Below, one piece after another: positions 1-7,600 of a stretch of DNA of 10,988 nucleotides. This stretch comes from a bacterium (GTDB lineage: Bacteria > T1Sed10-126). Every line of letters starts with the position of its first letter. Position 1 is the first letter of the stretch. Both the position numbers and the translations under genes were made by a program. Under the pieces are notes generated by a model, which did no database searches, was not told the DNA's origin, and was given only the letters and a program-made list of their open reading frames with translations. The stretch covers positions 1-10,988 of the forward strand of contig PWOD01000155.1 of the NCBI GenBank assembly GCA_003557545.1. The letters run 5' to 3'.

Positions 1-71
1 AATATTACCAGTGGAAAGCAAAACAGAACAAAGGAAAAAACGATTCTAAAAAAGAAAAGAAAGCAGCTTAA
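1..71 (+). CDS. Possible 3' end of a gene cut by the left edge (lysine-rich tail)
   Basis: Reading from base 3, 22 codons are open and end in TAA at 69-71, directly followed by an in-frame TGA at 72-74. The tail starts YYQWKAKQNKGK and ends KKEKKAA, a strongly basic C-terminus. The tandem stop codons favour this frame. A second frame starting at base 1 stays open to a TGA at 115-117 and gives a basic tail ending in GGHFYTIYRT, so the frame is not certain. Nothing in the few visible residues identifies a family, and no clear terminator hairpin follows. Confidence 0.35.
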   Translation, partial: YYQWKAKQNKGKNDSKKEKKAA

Positions 72-181
72 TGATGCTTTCGCCGGAGGACACTTTTACA
101 CAATATATCGGACTTGACCCATGAGAAATTAATTTGCAAGAAATTAATCTCGAAAATATCATCAGTTTTATTTATTAAAAT

Positions 182-210
182 TTGATTAATCAATAAATTG
201 GCAGTATAAT
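182..210 (+). promoter_or_regulatory. Sigma-A-type promoter of the beta-barrel gene
   Basis: TTGATT (182-187) is followed by a 17-bp spacer and a perfect TATAAT (205-210). Transcription should start near 217, leaving a leader of about 85 nt before the ATG at 301. This is the best-matching promoter in the window. The overlapping ATTAAT motif could be an operator, but nothing proves it. Confidence 0.7.
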
Positions 211-288
211 CAAACAGGCGCTGAGATTAATTAGAATTTTTTGAAGTTTTTTCAGGGACAGTAAGTCATTCATAAACATTTCATAGTT

Positions 289-295
289 GAGGTGG
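289..295 (+). promoter_or_regulatory. Ribosome binding site deciding the ATG start at 301
   Basis: GAGGTGG lies 5 nt before the ATG at 301. The in-frame GTG at 292 sits inside this site and so would have no Shine-Dalgarno of its own at a usable distance. This favours 301. Confidence 0.6.
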
Positions 296-300
296 TTGCG

Positions 301-900
301 ATGTTTGAATCGATCTTGTGGAGAATTGTGGCAGCTCTGTTGATTGTCTTTGGGCTATGCGCTGGTGGGGGAGTTTCTCGAACCGAAGCAGCTGTCACTC
401 CTCGACCCTACATCGGAATTGGTGGTTTAAGCTGGGAATATGAACTGGAAGATTTAGAAGATAATTTTGCTGCTACCGGGGGGCTTGTTAAGTTGGGATA
501 TCAGCTTAAATATCTTGCTTATGAGCTGCGGGCTGGTGGGGGAGGAGTTGATCAACTTGATTTCCCCCCTATTGGTGAGGTGGAAATTAAGCTAGAACAT
601 GTTGCCAGTCTGCTGTTAAAACCTGGTATACCACTTGGACGGGGGCCTCGTCCTCCGGGTTGGATCTATGGCATTGTGGGAATTTCTAATCTCAAGCAGA
701 GCTATACAACTGCTCAGGGCACCCTGTCAGAATCAGAATCAGGGTTAACCTATGGGTTAGGAATAAGCCTTGGCGTCGGCAATTTTAGACTGTTTGGTGA
801 ATGGATTCGTTATCTTGAGGAAACTGATGATAACCTTACTACAGACGTTGATTATGAGTTTTCCGGTTATTCTTTTGGAATCAGTTATTTATTTAATTAA
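301..900 (+). CDS. Small outer-membrane beta-barrel protein (OmpA/OMP_b-brl-like)
   Basis: A 199-residue protein predicted to insert in an outer membrane. Residues 1-30 form a signal peptide with a hydrophobic core (VAALLIVFGLCAGGG) and a likely cut after TEA. The rest is alternating beta-strand sequence rich in glycine and aromatics: an opening strand RPYIGIGGLSWEYE, then strands around KLGYQLKYLAYELRAGGGG, LEHVASLLLKPG, GWIYGIVGIS, LTYGLGISLGVG and FRLFGEWIRYL. It ends SGYSFGISYLFN, which resembles the aromatic C-terminal beta-signal recognised by the BAM machinery. The length suits an eight-stranded barrel. It has its own promoter and faces a convergent lipoprotein gene. The role could be structural, adhesive or porin-like; the sequence does not say which. 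Its presence is the main clue for a diderm host. The family call is by pattern, not alignment. Confidence 0.75.
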   Translation: MFESILWRIVAALLIVFGLCAGGGVSRTEAAVTPRPYIGIGGLSWEYELEDLEDNFAATGGLVKLGYQLKYLAYELRAGGGGVDQLDFPPIGEVEIKLEHVASLLLKPGIPLGRGPRPPGWIYGIVGISNLKQSYTTAQGTLSESESGLTYGLGISLGVGNFRLFGEWIRYLEETDDNLTTDVDYEFSGYSFGISYLFN

Positions 901-933
901 CCGGTTAACCTGGTAGATTTCTGGCTGCTTAGT

Positions 934-958
934 CCTGCACGTTACGTTGTAAAGCAGG
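934..958. terminator. Weak hairpin between convergent genes, possible bidirectional terminator
   Basis: CCTGC (934-938) pairs with GCAGG (954-958), and inside it TTAC pairs with GTAA across a 3-nt loop. The stem lies between the ends of the beta-barrel and lipoprotein genes. There is no good T-run on either side, so termination is uncertain. Confidence 0.3.
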
Positions 959-980
959 TTAGTATAGTTTCTGGTGAAAT

Positions 981-1316
981 TTATTGTTTAACGTAAACCA
1001 CATCACCAAGGGGAGCTGTTGCAACCAATCGGATTTTATGCTGTATCTCTAGTTCTAAACCATCACCTAAAAACTGATTATCTAATTGTACTTTACCGTT
1101 TTCGATGGTGTAGGTTCCTTCGGCCTGCATCGGCAGCATGACAAAGGTACCATCCTGATTAAATTCAAACCCCAGGTTGCCAATCATCGATTCAATATAA
1201 TGTTCTTCACAGATCCAGCGACCCGAGAGGCTTTCGGCTCCACCACAACCTGTCAAACTAAAGATCAGCAAAAAACTGATAAATAGCGAAAGAGCAGCAG
1301 TTCCTAACAGTTTCAT
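981..1316 (-). CDS. Small secreted lipoprotein, lipocalin-like/DUF5640-like
   Basis: A 111-residue protein with a type II signal peptide: hydrophobic residues 3-20 and a lipobox LTGC with the lipidated cysteine at residue 24. The mature part begins SLSGRW and carries FEFNQDGTF and EGTYTIENGKVQL. That order (G-x-W, then F-N-x-D-G-T-F, then G-T-Y-x-I) is typical of small lipocalin-like beta domains such as DUF5640-type proteins. These are mostly uncharacterised, and no ligand can be named. The ATG at 1316 is chosen because GGGGTGA lies 5 nt upstream on the minus strand. The alternative GTG at 1325 overlaps that site and would add MSK. The gene converges on the beta-barrel gene and is transcribed away from the giant gene. 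It should be anchored on the outer face of the inner membrane or in the outer membrane. Confidence 0.75.
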   Translation of the reverse strand: MKLLGTAALSLFISFLLIFSLTGCGGAESLSGRWICEEHYIESMIGNLGFEFNQDGTFVMLPMQAEGTYTIENGKVQLDNQFLGDGLELEIQHKIRLVATAPLGDVVYVKQ

Positions 1317-1361
1317 TTTACTCACCCCGCGTTAGATTTATTATCTCTCAAACTGCTCTCA

Positions 1362-1374
1362 TTTTATCATAAAA
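1362..1374. promoter_or_regulatory. 13-bp palindrome upstream of the lipoprotein gene, possible operator
   Basis: TTTTAT-C-ATAAAA is a perfect inverted repeat 46 bp before the lipoprotein start. On the minus strand it contains ATGATAAAAT, a possible -10 context. It could be an operator or simply AT-rich symmetry. Confidence 0.25.
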
Positions 1375-1528
1375 CTAATTTCCTCTGTTAGAAAGATACC
1401 CTGTTGATTAGCAGAATAATCTGCTGTTTTATGGAGGACGATTTAATTCAGTGGTAGCTGATTGGTTAAGTTTTTGATCGGAGTGTCCATCCGAAGTTTT
1501 AAATTATCTTAAATCCTGGTAAATATAT

Positions 1529-1557
1529 TTGTCGAAAAGTTCGAAACATTATATACG
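1529..1557 (+). promoter_or_regulatory. Candidate promoter of the giant repeat-protein gene
   Basis: TTGTCG (1529-1534), a 17-bp spacer and TATACG (1552-1557) match the sigma-A pattern at 4 of 6 in each box. The sequence TCGAAA occurs at 1532-1537 and again at 1541-1546, a 9-bp period across the -35 box and spacer, and could bind a regulator. If used, transcription would start near 1564, about 110 nt before the start codon. Confidence 0.35.
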
Positions 1558-1572
1558 GGCCGCGCCGGTAAA

Positions 1573-1605
1573 TAGAGATTATTTTAGTGATCGAAATAAT
1601 CTTTG
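1573..1605 (+). promoter_or_regulatory. Stem-loop in the 5' leader of the giant gene
   Basis: AGATTATTT (1576-1584) pairs perfectly with AAATAATCT (1594-1602) around a 9-nt loop. Two G-U pairs and one A-U pair extend the stem to about 12 pairs. No T-run follows, so it is not a standard intrinsic terminator. It could be part of an RNA regulator, a protein site or an mRNA stabiliser. No known riboswitch consensus was recognised. Confidence 0.4.
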
Positions 1606-1662
1606 GCTCTCTCGTAAAGGGGTACAGCAGGCAGCGTAAAAAAATTAATTAGGACTTAATTA

Positions 1663-1668
1663 TGGAGG
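1663..1668 (+). promoter_or_regulatory. Strong ribosome binding site for a TTG start
   Basis: TGGAGG ends 6 nt before the TTG at 1675-1677. The spacing and strength fix this non-ATG start, which is followed directly by a well-formed signal peptide (MRKFSCSLWLVWLVIFL). Confidence 0.75.
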
Positions 1669-1674
1669 TATAAA

Positions 1675-4600
1675 TTGAGAAAATTTAGTTGTAGTTTATG
1701 GTTGGTCTGGTTAGTGATATTTCTAGGCTGGATTCCAGTGGTATTGCAAGCTTTTCCCGGATCAGGTGAGGGTACAGAATCTGATCCGTACCTGGTTGAC
1801 ACCTGGTATGCACTTGATGCAGTTCGTGAGGATCTTTCAGCGGTTTATCTCCTGACGGAAGATCTCACCAAAGATGCGCCGGGGTATGATCAATTGGCCG
1901 GTCCAGCTGCTGATTCTAATCTAGGTTGGAATCCCCTTGGTAGCCGGCAAACTCCTTTCACCGGAACTTTTGAAGGATTAGCCGGTAAGCGGATCGAGGG
2001 TCTGCAGATTAACCGGCCAGATGTTAATTATCTGGGTCTGTTTTCTTATCTTGAATCCTCTGCGGTGATAACCAATCTGCAGCTTGTTGATCTACAAATT
2101 GTCGGTCAGGATTATGTCGGTGGCCTTGCTGGATACAGTCGTGCAGAGATTGATGGTTTACAGGTTAGTGGGGAGGTAACTGGTGCGGGAATTTACGTTG
2201 GTGGATTAATCGGTTTTAGTGCCGGAGAGGGTAGAATCCGAAATTCTTCCAGTGCAGTTTATGTGGAGGGTGATGAGTCGGTTGGCGGCCTGGCCGGTAG
2301 AAATACTGGTGTACTTGCCAGTAGTTTTTCCACCGGTGCTGTTAGCGGTGGTTATCGAGTCGGAGGACTGGTCGGATTTAATATGTTGGGACAGATTGAT
2401 GATTGTTACGCACGTGTAGAGGTGACGGGGCTAGAAAATGTTGGTGGTCTTGTGGGTGACAATCGAAATACTATCCGCAATTGTTTTGCTACCGGAGCAG
2501 TAACTGGTGAGACAGATGTCGGAGGCCTTGTTGGATTTGGTCGGCATGGTGGTTCAGTTGCCAGTAGTTTTTGGGATCTGGATAGTTCAGGTCTGGCAGA
2601 AAGTTTTGGAGGCAGCGGCCAATCGACGGTCGCTATGCAGGATAGACAGTTGTATGATGATGCAGACTGGGATTTAAAGGGGGCCGCTGTGGGCTACAAT
2701 GACGGTTATCCCTTTTTAGCTGGCGAACCCGCCACCTGGTTAATTGAAGAGCCAGAGCTTCCTGTTAAATTAGAGATTCAGGGAGAAGGAACCGTTCTGG
2801 TTGACGGAGAGACCTATATTCAACCGTTTGAGGTTGAGGCTGGAACAACTCTGGAACTCCAGGCAATCCCCGATGACAACTATTTTTTTGCCGGCTGGCA
2901 GGGTGATCTTGGAGGAACAGTGCCTCAGCAGCAGCTGGTGGTTGATTATGATCGTAATGTTACTGTCCTTTTTCAGCCAGAAACCCGGCAGTTAACGGTT
3001 GATATAGTGGGGACAGGGGAAGTTCTTGTTAATGCTGAAACTTACGTTGAACCGGTTGATTTAAAGCTGGGAGAAACCGTTGAAATTATCGCCATACCCC
3101 AGCAGCATAACCAATTTATTGAATGGGATGGAGCAGTCAGCAGCAGTGATACAAAGTTGATTTTAACCGTTGATCAAACTCTCGAGCTTACCGCTTATTT
3201 TGCTACTGACACTTATAGTCTGGAGGTTTTTCAGCAGGGTCAGGGGTCGGTCCTGGTCGATGGAACCCCCTACATGTCACCCCGTACTTATAGCCCCGGA
3301 GATACTGTTAGGCTGACTGCGGAGCCTGCCGATAAATGGCGGTTTGAAGGCTGGGAAGAGGGGTATTCCGGGACTGACACAACGGTTGAGATCACAGTCA
3401 ACTCAGATCTTCAGGTAACTGCCCGGTTTGTCAGTGATAGTTATCAGTTAACCATTGACCTGTCAGGTGATGGTGTCGTTCTGATAAACGGTGAGACTTA
3501 CAGCCAACCGGCTGTTTTTTTTTCAGGCGACACGGTTATTCTTGAGGCAAAACCGGAAAAAAACTGGGAATTTGCTGGCTGGTCAGGTGACCTAAAAGAT
3601 ACGAATTTGATAGTTGAATTAACTGTTGAATCAGAACTTGCTCTGGAGGCAGAATTCCAACCAAAAACTTATCAATTAACCGTAGAAATCGCCGGCGTGG
3701 GTGAGGTTAATGTGGATCAGCAGAGTTATACCATGCCCCTGTTATTCGGGCCCGGGGAAACTGTTGAGTTGACTGCTATTCCAGGGGTTAACTGGCGATT
3801 TGAAGAGTGGACCGGAGATCTTACCGGAAGTGATACCATAGCCGTTCTGACCGTTGTTTCGGATCATACAGTTACTGCTAAATTTGCCAGTGATAGCTAT
3901 CTTCTTACCGTTGAAATTGAAGGTAATGGAAACGTTCTGGTTGACGGTGATAGTTATACTGAACCGGTTGCTGTGGGAGCCGACGATACGGTTATTTTGA
4001 CTGCAATTTCTGATCCGGAAAATCATTTTCGTGGTTGGCAGGGGGATCTGCTGTCGAGTGATACTAAAGCTGAACTGCAGGTCGGATTCACCAGCCATGT
4101 TACCGCTGTTTTTAGTCGTGACAGCTATTTGTTAACAGCAGATCTGGAGGGCAAAGGGAAGTTGCTGGTGGACGGTGAAACCTACGTGGAGCCGCTCGAG
4201 TTGACAGCCTGGGAGGAAATTGAGCTGCAGGCCATAGCGGATCCGTACTGGCAGTTTGAGGGCTGGCAGGGAGCAATTTCTGGCAGTGATACAGTTATCC
4301 ATCTGATACTCGATAGTGACAAATCAGTCGCGGCTGAGTTTGTTCGTAAAACTGGCTGGTTGACTCTGGAAATTGATGGGCGCGGTGAGATTCAGGTTGA
4401 CGGTGATCATTATAGTGAACCGTTGGAGCTTCCCCTGGGAGAGACGGTTAGTCTGGAGGCGCTGCCTGATAGTTACTGGGAGTTCGATGAATGGACCGGT
4501 GCCGTTAATGGGACGAACCGTGAGTTGAGTTTTATTTTTATCGAAGACAGTTTACTCACCGCGGTTTTTAGGGGTGATAGTTATAGTCTGCAAATTTCAC

Positions 4601-7600
4601 TCCAGGGGGCCGGTGAGGTACTGGTTGGGGGAACTGCTTATCAGGACGAACTTTTTTTCTCAGCCGGAGACACAGTTCAGCTTGAGGCGGTCAGCCAGCA
4701 GTTTTATTATTTTACCGGCTGGTCGGGCGATCTGAGCGGGGATGATTTAAATGTCGAGCTGCTGTTTGATTCGGATAAAATGGTGATGGCCGGTTTTGCT
4801 CGGGATAGTTATCTGTTGACGATTGATATTCAGGGGATGGGCACGGTCCTGGTGGATGGAGAAACCTATAGTTCGACTCGGTCGATAGCAGCGGGTGACA
4901 GTCTAAGTTTAACTGCGATACCGGGGGAATTATACGAGTTTTCTGGCTGGAGCGGTGATCTGGTCAGCTATCAGGCTGAAAGCCACCTGTTAGTTGATAC
5001 GGATAAACAGGTTACGGCCAATTTTCTTCATGATAGTTTTAATCTTGTCATTGATCTTCAGGGTCGGGGAGAGGTTCTGGTTAATGGTGAGACTTATACT
5101 GAACAGATGATTGTATTTACCGGGCAGGAGTTACTGCTGGAAGCGGTGCCAGGTCAACGGGAAGAATTTCTTGGCTGGCAGGGTGATTTTACCGGGGTTG
5201 AATCCTCAGTTTTATTTACTCCCACAAGGGATAAACAGATAACAGCTGTTTTTAGTCAGAATCTGTTAGAAGGTTCGGGAACATCGACAGATCCTTTTCT
5301 TATATCAGACTGGTATCAACTGGCAGAGATAGAAAATTTCCCCGAGGCTTATTTTAAGTTGATTGCTGATTTAACTGCAGCAACTGAAGGTTATACTGAG
5401 CTGGCTTCCGCGGCGGCAAATGGAAATCGTGGCTGGCAACCGCTTGGACAGAATACCGGTTTTAATGGTCAGTTTGATGGCAATGGATATCAGATACGGG
5501 AGCTTATGATCGATCGACCGGGAGAAAACCAGGTGGGGCTATTTGCTTCCCTGGATGGGGGATGTACGCTGTTAAATTTAACTTTAGTCGATGCTGATAT
5601 AGTTGGTAATAATCAGGTGGGGATTGCAGCTGGTTCGTCGTCCGGATTTCTCCAGGGAATTGTGGCTTCGGGAGTGGTTCGAGGAAATGATTTAGTTGGT
5701 GGTGTGCTGGGTGAACTGCGTGCCGGAAAAGCCCGGGGACTTGCTTCGACCGCTGAGCTGCGGGCCGGTCAAAAGCTTGGAGGGGTTGTTGGTAAAATAA
5801 ATTCTGGCAAGCTTATCAATAGTTATAGCCGGGGAGATTTAACTGGTTTTAATATGGTGGGTGGTCTGGTTGGTCTTAATCAGGGTGAGGTTAACAGTAG
5901 TTATGCCAGCACGAATCTCCAGGGATTTGATCATCTTGGTGGATTAATTGGTAAGGCGATTAACGGGCAGGTGGTAGCTAGTTACTGGGACGAACAAACA
6001 GTCGGGATTGGCGATAGCGCGGGAGGTGTAGGCCTGCAAACCGGACAGTTGAAGAATTATGATAAACTGCTCGGAGCTGGCTGGCAGATCACCGGAACTG
6101 ATGATTATCAGAATCAGGGTTATCCTTATCTACAACTATCAACTGGGGACTGGCTTATAAGTGGAATTTTGCAGGTTATTATCGAAGGACAAGGTGCTGT
6201 TCTCGTGGAGGGGGACACCTATACTACCAGCCTGGTTGTAGTTCCCGGTGAAAAGCTGTCTGTACAGGCAGTTCCCCGGCTTGATTTCGGTGAACGTGAA
6301 CTTTGGCGGTTTTCCCACTGGGAGGGAGATTTAGAGGGAACCGATGCAGATGAACAGCTTTATCTATCGTCGGACCGGCAGGTTACGGCAGTTTTTCAAC
6401 CGCTGTTTGCGGGGGGTGATGGTAGCCCGGAAAATCCGTTTGAAATTGTCGATTGGTACCAGTTGAATAATATCCGGGATTATCCCCAGATGAGTTATCA
6501 ATTAACAGAAAATCTTACCCGAGAAACTCCGGGGTATCAGCAACTGGTTGAACAGACGGCGGATGGAGCTGGCTGGCTGCCGGTGGGGAATCAGCAGCAG
6601 GGCTTTAGCGGCTCCTTTGATGGAACCGGCCGGCGTATTGAGGAGCTTTATATCTACCGTCCGGGAACTGACGGAGTCGGATTGTTTGGTCGGTTAACAG
6701 CAACTGGCCGGATTGAAAACCTTGAACTTGGCGATCTTGATATAACAGGTAATAACCGTGTTGGCGGGTTAGTTGGAATTAATCAGGGTGGGGTTCTGGG
6801 TGTTCAGAACACCGGTCGAATCAGTGGTAGTAATATGGTGGGTGGATTGATCGGTCAGATGATGGATGGTCGTTTAAGTTTTTCCGGCAGTCATGGTCGG
6901 GTGACTGGATTTGAGCAGGTTGGCGGTCTGGTGGGTGAGAGTATCGCCGGCCAGCTGGAGGATCTTTTTGCTACCGGTGAGGTAACAGGGTTTTTTCAAG
7001 TGGGAGGGCTGGTGGGAGAAAACTACAGTCAGATTGACCGAACATATGCCGCTGCGCGGGTGAATGGATTTACTCGTAGTGGAGGATTAATTGGTGCCGG
7101 GGAAGCGGGTAGTGTCAGGGGAAGTTTTTGGGATGTTGAGGCCTCAGGAACTGCCGAATCTGCTGGAGGAACCGGTCTCGATTCATCTGAAATTCGTAAT
7201 CTGGAGCGGTTTGTTGAGGCGGGTTGGGAGATTCAAAAATCCACTGAAAAACGGCAGGCTGGTTATCCCTATCTGACTCCGGGAGGTGAGTCGACCTGGG
7301 CTAAATCACATCTTTTAACGGTGGACATTATTGGCCAGGGTGAGGTTTTTGTGGATTCACAACAATATACAGTACCGGTGGCTATCGCGCTGGGTGAAAC
7401 TGTGCTGCTTGAAGCTTCTGTCAGTGACACCGGACGGTTTAAAGGGTGGTCGGGAGCAGTTAGTGAAACAGTTGAATCATTTGAATTTATCCCCGGCGAG
7501 TCGGCCATGATCACCGCAACTTTTGCAGATCGGGATTATCTTCTGACCGTCGACATAGTTGGCGAGGGAACAGTTTTGGTCGATGGGGATAGCTATAGTG

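Larger units (their letters stand above)
72..300. other. AT-rich intergenic region upstream of the beta-barrel gene
   Basis: No gene is visible here, apart from the alternative frame that would run to 117. The stretch is very AT-rich. It holds four ATTAAT palindromes (128-133, 143-148, 185-190, 226-231), of which the first two lie in a 15-bp-spaced direct repeat of AGAAATTAAT (124-133 and 139-148). The third overlaps the -35/spacer part of the promoter at 182-210. The stretch probably serves as promoter and 5' leader of the next gene. Confidence 0.5.
1317..1674. other. Divergent intergenic region upstream of the giant gene
   Basis: No coding frame is convincing in these 358 bases. From left to right the region holds the Shine-Dalgarno of the lipoprotein gene, a palindrome TTTTAT-C-ATAAAA (1362-1374), a small hairpin TCGGA/TCCGA (1478-1482 with 1490-1494), a TCGAAA direct repeat with a candidate promoter, a 5'-UTR stem-loop and the strong Shine-Dalgarno of the giant gene. 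The space allows separate regulation of the lipoprotein gene and the giant gene. Confidence 0.5.

Noticed and set aside
301-900. Lipobox at FGLC in the beta-barrel signal peptide
   Set aside because: The residues before Cys20 do not fit the L-A/S/T-G/A-C pattern, and a better signal peptidase I site (TEA) follows at residue 30.
1086-1286. Plus-strand open frame antisense to the lipoprotein gene
   Set aside because: The minus strand encodes a clear lipobox protein with a ribosome site; the antisense frame has neither.
1471-1500. TCGGA/TCCGA hairpin followed by GTTTT as an intrinsic terminator
   Set aside because: Only five pairs, a short broken T-run and no plus-strand gene upstream that would need it.
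1564-1674. c-di-GMP (GEMM) or c-di-AMP riboswitch before the giant gene
   Set aside because: Biologically attractive, but the conserved cores of these classes are not found by eye; only a simple stem-loop is supported.
3742-4098. Open frame on the minus strand inside the giant gene
   Set aside because: It lies wholly within a conserved repeat region of the plus-strand gene, has no ribosome site and its product resembles nothing; it is a by-product of the repeat codon pattern.
2767-5262. CRISPR-like regular repeats
   Set aside because: The 228-bp periodicity is coding and in frame, units are diverged, and there are no short identical repeats with spacers.
7269-7514. Minus-strand open frame across the cassette 3/repeat 13 junction
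   Set aside because: Antisense to well-conserved repeat coding sequence, with no signal, motif or Shine-Dalgarno.
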